Origin: CAZMXS01 sp964570325
GTDB lineage: Bacteria > Verrucomicrobiota > Kiritimatiellia > CAIQIC01 > CAZMXS01
Reading direction: 5' to 3'
Assembly (NCBI GenBank): GCA_964570325.1
Contig: CAZMXS010000085.1
Coordinates: forward strand, 1-19,699
DNA length: 19,699 nucleotides
Position numbers and translations under genes: made by a program. The stretch's first letter is position 1, and each line of letters begins with the position of its first letter. Shown here in pieces: positions 1 to 6,327 of the stretch. The notes under the pieces were generated by a model, which had not been told where the DNA came from, searched no databases, and saw only the letters and a list, made by a program, of their open reading frames with translations.

Positions 1-138
1 CCGGGGGCCGCGCCGCGCCGCCCGCGGGGATTGGCGGGGGGGGGCGGGTTGCGGTTTTCGCAGACGCTGACCCTCTATGTAACCCCCGTGTTTTACATGC
101 TGATGGAGCGCCTGCAGGAGCGACGCCGGGCACGCCGA
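1..138 (+). other. C-terminal fragment of an RND (HAE1/MdtB-like) transporter within the fused frame
   Basis: Bases 1-138 translate to residues matching the well-known end of hydrophobe/amphiphile RND pumps: RRP.GLA..GGL.FSQ, then TLTLYVTPVFY and a basic cytoplasmic tail. Four positions where the family has Leu, Val, Val and Leu read here as Arg, Gly, Gly and Arg (codons at 25, 37, 40 and 52). Each would be restored by one G-to-T change at the middle base. The bulk of the pump gene lies to the left of the window. Confidence 0.7.
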
Positions 139-1725
139 GGGAACGCCGGCGCGGCCGCGCCGGTCCGCGGCGCCGCGGCCCTGTTACTGCCGCTCCTCTG
201 CCTGGCAATGGCCGGCAGTTGCGCCACCGGATCGGCGCCGTCTGATTACATCGGTCCGACCGACCCGGCCGAAAGTCGGGAGCTCAACCGACGCGCCAGC
301 GAGTCGTCGCCGGGACCACTGCCGCTAACGGTCCGCGAGGCGGTCCTGCTCGGGTTGGAGAACAATCGGGCCTTGCAGTTGGAACGACTGGGCCCGGCGA
401 TTGCGCAGACCTATGAAGTCCAGCAGGCGGCCGTTTTTGACCCCGCGCTGGCGGGTTCGGCATCCTGGCAGGACGCCCGCAGCGAACAGGCCCGCGCGAG
501 CAGCATCACCAACGTGGAGGCCACGACGGTTTCCGGCCAGGCGGCGTTGACTGAGAAGCTGGCCACCGGCACCCGGGTCAGCGTGCAGGGCAACACGTCC
601 CTGCTGGATTCCTCGCTTTACCGCGATGACTTCGATCAAAGCCGCGCCGGAATTTCGATCACCCAGTCGCTGCTTCAGGGCTTTGGACCGGCCGTCAACC
701 TCGCCAGCCTGCGCCAGGCCCGACTGGATGTTTTGTCATCCGAATATGAATTGCGCGGCTATGCCGAGGCGCTGATCGCCCAGGTGGAGACCGCTTATTG
801 GCAGTATGCGCTGGCGCGACGCCAGTCGGAGATCTTCGCGGACGCGCTGCGGGTGGCCGAGCAGCAACTGGCGGATACGGAAGGGCGCGTTGCCGTCGGC
901 AAGATGGCGGATGTTGAACTGGCCGCGGCGCGGGCAGAGGTCGCCTCGCGTCGCGAGGGTCTGATCGCGGCCGACAGCGGGCGGGAAAAGGCGCGGCTGG
1001 ACCTGTTGCGCCTGCTGAACCCGCCGGGCGCCAATCTTTGGGATCGCGACCTCATGCTGCAGGATTTGCCGGACGACCCCGGCGGGCGGCTGGATCCGGT
1101 GGCGGAACACGTCGCGGTCGCGCTGCGGCAGCGGCCCGAACTCAACCAGGCCCGGTTGAATATCGCGCGCGGCGAACTGGAGGTGGTGAAGACGAAAAAC
1201 GGCCTGCTGCCGAAGCTGGATTTGTTTGTCAATCTGGGGCGCAGCGGCTACGCGGATTCGTTTGGCCGGTCGGTCTCCGGCATGGGCGACGGGGATTATC
1301 CCGATTATACGGTCGGCCTGCTGCTGGAGTACCCGCTGGGCAATCGCGACGCCGAAGCGCGGCACCGGCGCGCGACGCTGGACCTCGAGCGCAGCCGCGA
1401 GGCGCTGGACAACCTGGCGCAACTGGTAGAAGTGGACGTTCGCAACGCTTACCTTGATGTGTTGCGTTCCAAGGAGGAGATCGCCGCCACGACCGCAACC
1501 CGCCAGTTCCGCGAGGAAGCCCTGCGGGCCGAGAAGGAGAAGTTCAACGTCGGCAAATCCACCACGCTGTTGGTGGCCCAGGCTCAGCGGGATTATTTGG
1601 TCAGCCAACTGGCCGAAATCCGCAGTGTTATCCATCACCTGCAATTCCTGGTCACTTTGTACCGCCTGGAAGGGTCGCTGCTCGAACGCCGCGGCATCAG
1701 CGCCCCGGCGGCCGCGCAACGCTGA
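1..1725 (+). CDS. RND efflux pump C-terminal tail running in frame into a TolC-family outer membrane efflux lipoprotein (5' partial)
   Basis: The reading frame is open from base 1 to the TGA at 1723-1725. Codons for bases 1 to about 138 look like the last membrane helix and basic tail of an RND pump (FSQTLTLYVTPVFY, then MERLQERRRARR). A hydrophobic run (AAALLLPLLCLAMAGSC) with a possible lipobox follows; its Cys is the codon at 220-222. The rest, with VREAVLLGLENNRAL near base 328, is a typical two-repeat outer-membrane efflux protein: long alpha-helical hairpins (LEVVKTKNGLLPKLDLFV, NVGKSTTLLVAQ) and beta strands. TolC proteins form the outer-membrane duct of tripartite pumps, so sitting directly behind its RND partner fits. 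If TolC is translated separately, ATG 97 (542 aa) or ATG 103 are possible starts, though neither has a clear ribosome site. As sequenced there is no stop between the two parts. Family call is sure; true fusion is uncertain because the window edge may carry base errors. Confidence 0.85.
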   Translation, partial: PGAAPRRPRGLAGGGGLRFSQTLTLYVTPVFYMLMERLQERRRARRGNAGAAAPVRGAAALLLPLLCLAMAGSCATGSAPSDYIGPTDPAESRELNRRASESSPGPLPLTVREAVLLGLENNRALQLERLGPAIAQTYEVQQAAVFDPALAGSASWQDARSEQARASSITNVEATTVSGQAALTEKLATGTRVSVQGNTSLLDSSLYRDDFDQSRAGISITQSLLQGFGPAVNLASLRQARLDVLSSEYELRGYAEALIAQVETAYWQYALARRQSEIFADALRVAEQQLADTEGRVAVGKMADVELAAARAEVASRREGLIAADSGREKARLDLLRLLNPPGANLWDRDLMLQDLPDDPGGRLDPVAEHVAVALRQRPELNQARLNIARGELEVVKTKNGLLPKLDLFVNLGRSGYADSFGRSVSGMGDGDYPDYTVGLLLEYPLGNRDAEARHRRATLDLERSREALDNLAQLVEVDVRNAYLDVLRSKEEIAATTATRQFREEALRAEKEKFNVGKSTTLLVAQAQRDYLVSQLAEIRSVIHHLQFLVTLYRLEGSLLERRGISAPAAAQR

Positions 1726-1847
1726 AGTTAGCCCGCCAACCGTGTCTGTGTCCGCATCAAAAGCGATAGAAAAATACATATTATGTTGAATGTTAAATGG
1801 TTACATACCGACAAAGCTATGATGCAATCTATATGCATACTAGTTGC

Positions 1848-1876
1848 TTGACAGGTCGTTAAAGGCATTGTAAAGA
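1848..1876 (+). promoter_or_regulatory. Candidate sigma70-type promoter for the symporter gene
   Basis: TTGACA at 1848-1853 is a perfect -35 hexamer. A 17-nt spacer follows, then TAAAGA at 1871-1876 (3 of 6 matches to the -10 consensus). It lies in a markedly AT-rich stretch (about 1765-1880) in otherwise GC-rich DNA, 135 nt before the chosen start. An 8-bp palindrome TATGCATA sits just upstream at 1833-1840 and could be part of an operator; that is inference. Confidence 0.45.
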
Positions 1877-2011
1877 ACGTCAACATATTGGGTCAGAAAG
1901 CGCCGGTTCGGGTGTTCGCAAGCGCTCCCCCGGACGTGTGTTTGATGACTGACGGCCGGGGTGATTCAAAGCAACGCGCGATCCGCGGGAGCGGCGGAAC
2001 CAAAGGAACGC

Positions 2012-3451
2012 ATGAGCCAGGAGCAGCATTATCTGACGGCGCCGGAAGACCGCATTTCCTTCCTGCAAAAGATCATCTATGGGTTGGGCGCGCTGTGCAA
2101 CAACCTGCTGGCCGCCGCGCTGGGTTGCATGGCCATCGTGCTCAATCTTGGACTGGGCATGAATCCGGCCGCGATCGGCATGATCATGTCGTTTTCCCGA
2201 TTCACGGATGCGTTGACCGATCCCATCATGGGCTATATCTCCGACCACACGCGCACGCGCTGGGGCCGGCGGCGGCCGTACATCTTCGCCGGCGCGATCC
2301 TGGCCGGGCTTATCTTCGCCCTGATGTGGCAAATGCCCGCCGGCCACAGCACCCGGTTCTATTTCTGGTTCTTCCTGATTGGCACCAACCTTTTCTATCT
2401 GGCCTACACGATCTTCGCGACGCCGTTCATTGCGCTCGGCTATGAAGTAACGCCGGACTATCACGAGCGCACCCGCCTGATGGGCGTCAGCAATTTCATG
2501 GGCCAGTTCGCCTGGATCGCGGTGCCCTGGTTCTATGCCATCATGGAAAACGACCGCCTGTTTGACAATTCCGTGCAAGGCGCGCGCGGGTTGGCGATCG
2601 CCGTCGGTCTGGTGGTGATTGTTGCCGGCGTGCTGCCGGCCGTTTTCTTCAAGGAGCGCTACCAGGCGGTTGCACAGTCTGAAGAGCAGCCCGGCGCCAT
2701 CAAGGGCCTGATTCATAACATCACAGATTTTTTCAAGAGTTTCTTCATTACCATCAAGTTCCGCCCCTTCCTCAAGCTTTGCGCGGCGACATTCCTGGTG
2801 TTCAACGGGTTCATGGTGGTCTCGGGGTTTGGCTCGTATGTCATCATTTACTATATCTTCGGCGGCGACAAGGATGCCGGCGCCAAATTGATGGGGTGGT
2901 TCGGAACCTTCTCGTCGGTCTGCACATTCTGCGTGATCGCGTTGATTACCTGGCTGTCCACGAAGGTTGGCAAACGTCGCGCGTTTTTCATCGCCACCGG
3001 GATCTCAATCGCCGGCTACGCGCTGAAGTGGTTCTGCTACAACCCGGAAAAGCCATACCTGCTGCTGCTGTGCGCGCCGCCGATCGCCTTCGGGCTGGGC
3101 GGCCTGTTCACGCTGGTCGGGGCGATGATGGCGGATGTCTGCGACCTGGACGAACTGCGCCATGGACACCGCCGCGAGGGGATGTTCGGCGCGATTTACT
3201 GGTGGGTGGTCAAGCTGGGGATGGCCCTGGCGTTCGCCCTATCCGGTTTCCTGCTCAACGCCACCGGCTTCAACGTTGCGCTCGAAGGCGCGCAGACGGC
3301 GCGGACCCTTTTCCTGCTGCGGGTTTTCGATGTCGGTGTGCCGATCCTGACCAGCGCGCTGGCCATCCTGGCGATATTCTGCTTTGAGATCACCGAGCAG
3401 TCCGCGCACAACGTGCGCGCGGAACTGGAAAAGCGGCGCGGCAAGGTCTAG
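2012..3451 (+). CDS. GPH/MelB-family sugar:cation symporter (MFS)
   Basis: A 479-residue polytopic inner-membrane protein with about 12 hydrophobic helices, the usual size for glycoside-pentoside-hexuronide:cation symporters. The family signature is clear at residues 70-92: DPIMGYISDHTRTRWGRRRP, the Asp/Arg-rich cytoplasmic loop after helix 2. Another conserved element is DELRHGHRREGMFGAIYWW at about residues 380-400, typical of the GPH C-terminal half. Such proteins import sugars or uronides with H+ or Na+; the substrate cannot be read from sequence. Start ATG 2012 is chosen because AAAGGAA (2002-2008) precedes it; the upstream GTG at 1961 would add 17 residues unlike the family. No glycoside hydrolase neighbours the gene, so context does not narrow the substrate. 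It probably forms a single-gene unit. Confidence 0.9.
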   Translation: MSQEQHYLTAPEDRISFLQKIIYGLGALCNNLLAAALGCMAIVLNLGLGMNPAAIGMIMSFSRFTDALTDPIMGYISDHTRTRWGRRRPYIFAGAILAGLIFALMWQMPAGHSTRFYFWFFLIGTNLFYLAYTIFATPFIALGYEVTPDYHERTRLMGVSNFMGQFAWIAVPWFYAIMENDRLFDNSVQGARGLAIAVGLVVIVAGVLPAVFFKERYQAVAQSEEQPGAIKGLIHNITDFFKSFFITIKFRPFLKLCAATFLVFNGFMVVSGFGSYVIIYYIFGGDKDAGAKLMGWFGTFSSVCTFCVIALITWLSTKVGKRRAFFIATGISIAGYALKWFCYNPEKPYLLLLCAPPIAFGLGGLFTLVGAMMADVCDLDELRHGHRREGMFGAIYWWVVKLGMALAFALSGFLLNATGFNVALEGAQTARTLFLLRVFDVGVPILTSALAILAIFCFEITEQSAHNVRAELEKRRGKV

Positions 3452-3477
3452 TCGCGGACGGACGCCGACTAAAGCGC

Positions 3478-3495
3478 GCGCCGGACTGCCGGCGC
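3478..3495. terminator. GC hairpin between convergent genes, possible bidirectional terminator
   Basis: GCGCCGG (3478-3484) and CCGGCGC (3489-3495) are exact inverted repeats around the 4-nt loop ACTG. They lie in the 89-bp gap between the symporter stop and the convergent yajD stop. There is no T-run on either side, so intrinsic termination is only a suggestion from position and stem strength. Confidence 0.35.
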
Positions 3496-3540
3496 CGCAA
3501 CGTCGGTGATGCGCGCCCCGACTAATCGGAAGGATGCGGT

Positions 3541-3969
3541 TCAGGTTTTATCCGCCGGCCCGGGTTCGCGCGCTTCGTCGTCCGCCGGCGGCGGGACGCC
3601 CAGCAGCTTGTCCAACTGGTCGAATGGCGTGAAGATAGCGGGTCCGGGCCCGCTGTCGTCCGCGCGCGCGCCGTCAAAATGCCCGGCCAGACGATATTTT
3701 TCGTGCTCATGGTCGTGGCAGTAGATGCAGAGCAGCTCCCAGTTGCTGCCGTCAGGCGGATTGTTTTCGTGATTATGATCTTTGTGGTGGACCGTCAACT
3801 CTTTCAGGCGCTTGCCGGAAAACTCGCGCCCGCATCGGGCGCAAATATGCGGGAAAATACGCATTGCCCGCTCTCGGTAGCCTTGCTGGCGCTGCGCCAC
3901 ATCACGCCGCAGTTCGGCCAGCACCCGCTCCCGGTCCGCGGCGTTCAGGGGGGACTTTCGGATCGTCAT
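3541..3969 (-). CDS. yajD: YajD-type HNH nuclease-family protein
   Basis: A 142-residue small HNH-fold protein. The order of motifs is that of E. coli YajD: YRERAMRIFPHICARCGREF (CxxC at 43/46), LTVHHKDHNHENNP (HH at 61-62), DGSNWELLCIYCHDHEHEKY (Asn77, CxxC at 81/84, His85 and His87). Two CxxC pairs bind a structural zinc, and the His-His and Asn/His residues form the beta-beta-alpha-metal site. The cellular role of YajD is not established. This copy has a longer acidic, Pro-rich C-terminus than the roughly 115-residue E. coli protein. The start (complement of 3967-3969) has an excellent GGAGGT site at 3975-3980 and overlaps the esterase stop as ATGA, so the two are probably translationally coupled. 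A longer in-frame extension to 4110 was discarded: it lies inside the esterase gene and shows no family similarity. Confidence 0.88.
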   Translation of the reverse strand: MTIRKSPLNAADRERVLAELRRDVAQRQQGYRERAMRIFPHICARCGREFSGKRLKELTVHHKDHNHENNPPDGSNWELLCIYCHDHEHEKYRLAGHFDGARADDSGPGPAIFTPFDQLDKLLGVPPPADDEAREPGPADKT

Positions 3970-4553
3970 GTCACACCTCCGCCAACCTCCGCCCACATTC
4001 GCTCCAAGGCCGGCCGGATGGCAGCGGCCAGGCGCGCATAGGCGGGCGGCCGCAGATGCAATTGATCCTCCTGGTACAGCTCCAAACAAGGCCGGCCCTG
4101 CGCGTCGCACAAGGCAGGGTTGATATCAATAAATTCCGCGCCGCGGGCGCTGGCGCAATGCTCGCGGGCCAGCCGGTTGACGGCATCCACGATTTCCCAG
4201 CGATCGCGCTTTTGCGGGGCGCGGATGACGGAGAGATAGGCCAGCCGCAACCCGGGCAGTCGCGCGGCGGCGCGCTCCGCAAACAACCGGAAGCGCGCGA
4301 CAATCCCGGGCGCCGGTTCACCGGCGTTAATGTCATTGCTGCCGCAGTAATAGACGATGATACGCGGCCGCGGGTCCGCGATCAGTTCATCCGCGCAGCG
4401 CAGGATGTCCCGTGTCTGCCAACCGCTGACCGCGCGGTTCAGCACCGGCAGCGGCGCCAGATCCTGCGCCAGCGTGGCCCACTGTTGCATGATGCTGCTG
4501 CCGACGAAAACAATCCCGCCCGGCGGGGCTGACGGCATGGCCTCGGTTTCCAT
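3966..4553 (-). CDS. SGNH/GDSL-type esterase
   Basis: A 195-residue serine hydrolase of the SGNH fold with no signal peptide, so probably cytoplasmic. Blocks seen: GGIVFVGSSI (block I; Ser20 is the likely nucleophile), LNRAVSGW (block II; Asn39/Gly44), YYCGSNDI (block III GxND; Asn73) and EDQLHL (block V; Asp163 and His166). All catalytic positions are present. The substrate is unknown; relatives are called GDSL-like lipases or acylhydrolases. Start ATG (complement of 4551-4553) has a GGAG about 10 nt upstream. Residues encoded just upstream (LGWSKAIME) resemble the N-terminal helix of relatives, so translation could begin slightly earlier at a non-ATG codon. The reading frame stays open to 4730, but that would overlap hypB. 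The gene heads a two-gene minus-strand unit with yajD, divergent from hypB. Confidence 0.85.
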   Translation of the reverse strand: METEAMPSAPPGGIVFVGSSIMQQWATLAQDLAPLPVLNRAVSGWQTRDILRCADELIADPRPRIIVYYCGSNDINAGEPAPGIVARFRLFAERAAARLPGLRLAYLSVIRAPQKRDRWEIVDAVNRLAREHCASARGAEFIDINPALCDAQGRPCLELYQEDQLHLRPPAYARLAAAIRPALERMWAEVGGGVT

Positions 4554-4640
4554 GATCGCTTTGCTCCAACCAAGCGCATCATACGCGAGCCGGCGCCTCC
4601 CAGCCAGAAAAAATCCGTTTGGGTGGTGGGCGAAGCCCGC

Positions 4641-4668
4641 TTGCCAGTCCGGCGGGATGGGGTATGAT
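4641..4668 (+). promoter_or_regulatory. Candidate sigma70-type promoter of hypB
   Basis: TTGCCA (4641-4646), a 16-nt spacer and TATGAT (4663-4668) give a good -35/-10 pair in the divergent gap between the esterase and hypB. Predicted transcription starts about 30 nt before the hypB ATG, leaving a short leader with the GAGAGG ribosome site at 4694-4699. Confidence 0.55.
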
Positions 4669-4704
4669 CTGGATGTATATTTTCTTTGAACCAGAGAGGC
4701 GACC

Positions 4705-5427
4705 ATGTGCGACAGTTGCGGTTGCGGCAAACCCGCTCCCGATGCGCATCACGATCATGCGCACGAGCATGAGTCCGCGCACCAGAAAGTGGATGTGCGC
4801 CGGGCCGTGCTGGAACAGAACATTCGGCTGGCGGAGCGCAACCGGGGCTTTTTCGCCGGGCGCGGCATTCGGGCCATCAATGTGCTCTCCGCGCCCGGCT
4901 CGGGCAAAACCACGCTGTTGGAACGAACCATCACGGACGCGGGCAGCCGGCTTGGGATCGGCGTCATCGTGGGCGACCTGCAGACGGAGAACGACGCCAA
5001 TCGGATCCGGGGTCGGGGCGCGCCGGCGGTGCAGATCACGACCGGCGAAGCCTGCCATCTGGACGCCCACATGGTCGCGCACGCGCTGGAGCGGCTGGAT
5101 CTTTCCACCGTGCGGCTGTTGTTCATCGAGAACGTCGGCAACCTGGTCTGTCCGGCCGCGTTCGATCTGGGCGAAAAGGAGCGCGTGGTATTGTTTTCGG
5201 TCACCGAAGGCGAGGATAAGCCGCTCAAATACCCTGTGCTCTTTCACACGGCCGACCTCGTGCTGATTACCAAAACGGATCTGGCCGCGGCGGTCGGCTT
5301 CGACCGCGCGGCCGCGTTGCAAAACGTCCGGCAGGTCGCGCCGCGCGCCGAAATCCTGGAAGTGTCCGCCAAAACCGGGGCTGGTCTGCCGGCCTGGTAT
5401 ACCTGGCTGGAAAGAGAAAACCATTGA
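4705..5427 (+). CDS. hypB: Hydrogenase nickel incorporation GTPase HypB
   Basis: A 240-residue protein of the SIMIBI GTPase class that drives nickel insertion into [NiFe]-hydrogenase large subunits, working with HypA. Residues 1-8 carry the N-terminal nickel site CxxCxC (Cys2, Cys5, Cys7), as in E. coli HypB. A short His-rich segment follows (residues 15-26), which is often used for nickel storage. The P-loop is SAPGSGKTT (62-70). Switch-region Asp91 lies in VGDLQTENDA. The G-domain metal site is Cys117-His118 (GEACHLDA) plus Cys149 (NLVCPA). TKTD at 189-192 serves as the guanine-specificity motif. Every functional element is intact and the length is normal. The ATG has GAGAGG 5 nt upstream. 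No hypA, hypC-F or hydrogenase gene is within the window, so its partners must lie elsewhere. Confidence 0.96.
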   Translation: MCDSCGCGKPAPDAHHDHAHEHESAHQKVDVRRAVLEQNIRLAERNRGFFAGRGIRAINVLSAPGSGKTTLLERTITDAGSRLGIGVIVGDLQTENDANRIRGRGAPAVQITTGEACHLDAHMVAHALERLDLSTVRLLFIENVGNLVCPAAFDLGEKERVVLFSVTEGEDKPLKYPVLFHTADLVLITKTDLAAAVGFDRAAALQNVRQVAPRAEILEVSAKTGAGLPAWYTWLERENH

Positions 5428-5453
5428 CGGTTTTCATTTGATGCTCATATTAT
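5424..5453 (+). promoter_or_regulatory. Strong candidate sigma70-type promoter of the barrel protein gene, overlapping the hypB stop
   Basis: TTGACG (5424-5429), an 18-nt spacer and TATTAT (5448-5453) match 5 of 6 bases in each hexamer. The -35 box contains the TGA stop of hypB (5425-5427). The barrel gene can therefore be transcribed on its own, with an untranslated leader of about 65-70 nt. Confidence 0.6.
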
Positions 5454-5462
5454 TACAGACTG

Positions 5463-5492
5463 TCCCCTTTGGGGATGTGAGCCTGCAGGCTC
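5463..5492 (+). promoter_or_regulatory. Two palindromes in the 5' leader of the barrel protein gene
   Basis: TCCCC TTT GGGGA (5463-5475) is a perfect 5-bp hairpin with a 3-nt loop. GAGCCTGCAGGCTC (5479-5492) is a perfect 14-bp palindrome three bases further on. Both fall between the predicted transcription start and the AGGAGG site at 5515-5520. They could be a protein operator, an mRNA-stabilising 5' structure or a translational control element; the sequence alone does not decide. Confidence 0.4.
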
Positions 5493-5527
5493 TGGATCGC
5501 AAGCCAACCAGAATAGGAGGATTAGTC

Positions 5528-6310
5528 ATGCGTAATCTCAGTCTGGGTTTCATGGTCCTGGCCGTGGCCGGCATCGTGCTGGGCGGCGCGACGACGACCG
5601 TCAATGCGACGGAAATCAAGCAGGGGGTCGGCGTCCGGGAATGGATCGCCAATTACACCTATTACAATTCCGGCTCCGACGTGAATCCGGGGTTCAACGT
5701 GAACGAGGGTTGGGCGCCGATGAACATGCTGTATTACGACCTGTCCATTGACAAGGTTTGGAAGTTCGGTTTGATGGGCGGCTTCGGCGCGGGCTGGTCG
5801 GAAGAAAACCAGTTGGGCAAGATTGACGGTACCCCTGTCCAGATGAACGTCAAGTCCCGCCGGACGGATATCCAAGCCAGTTTCGGCCGCGTTGTCGGGC
5901 CGGTCACGCTCGGCCTGAATTATCATTACGTCGGCATCTGGGATGACGTGGATTATTATTTTGGCAAGGAACACCTCGGCGACGACGGCTACACGGCCCT
6001 CACGCACCGCCACGGTCCCGAAATGTTCATCGGCAGCGGTATCGGGTTGGTGGACAAGCTGTCGCTCTATGGCTCCTTCACTTATTCTCCGTATATGATG
6101 ACCTACTACCGTCAAACCGATCCATACGGCGATACCAGCGACATGAACGACCACACCGTTGCCTTCGCCGTGGACGGCGGGTTCTCCTATGCCTTGTCGG
6201 AGAAACTGTCCGCGTCGGCCGGCTATCGCTACCTGCAATTTAACGAAACCAGCAAGTTCGTGCTCGACCGGTTCCACGGCCCATACATCGAAATCGGCGG
6301 CAAGTGGTAA
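5528..6310 (+). CDS. Secreted outer membrane beta-barrel protein, unknown function
   Basis: A 260-residue protein with a Sec signal peptide (basic MRNLSLG, hydrophobic core, cleavage probably after VNA at residue 27). The mature part is made of alternating amphipathic strands rich in Tyr, Trp and Gly. It ends in the aromatic-terminated strand YIEIGGKW, as expected for recognition by the BAM machinery. The length suggests a small barrel of about 10-12 strands. I do not recognise a specific family; a porin-like or OmpW/OprF-type barrel is possible. The start is certain: AGGAGG (5515-5520) lies 7 nt before ATG 5528, and the frame upstream holds the leader palindromes. It follows hypB by 100 bp but has its own promoter, so no functional link with hypB should be assumed. 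It is convergent with the MinD-TPR gene, only 17 bp away. Confidence 0.85.
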   Translation: MRNLSLGFMVLAVAGIVLGGATTTVNATEIKQGVGVREWIANYTYYNSGSDVNPGFNVNEGWAPMNMLYYDLSIDKVWKFGLMGGFGAGWSEENQLGKIDGTPVQMNVKSRRTDIQASFGRVVGPVTLGLNYHYVGIWDDVDYYFGKEHLGDDGYTALTHRHGPEMFIGSGIGLVDKLSLYGSFTYSPYMMTYYRQTDPYGDTSDMNDHTVAFAVDGGFSYALSEKLSASAGYRYLQFNETSKFVLDRFHGPYIEIGGKW

Positions 6311-6327
6311 AGCGGCGCGGATAAGGT

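Noticed and set aside
736..1779. A 347-codon open frame antisense to the TolC gene
   Set aside because: It shows no recognisable domain, and the opposite frame encodes a clear TolC protein.
1880..2716. A 278-codon antisense frame over the symporter 5' half
   Set aside because: It is a composition-driven shadow rich in Arg, Gln and His, with no motif, and it covers the symporter promoter region.
3970..4110. N-terminal extension of YajD to 4110
   Set aside because: It lies within the esterase gene, and the GGAGGT site points to the ATG at 3969.
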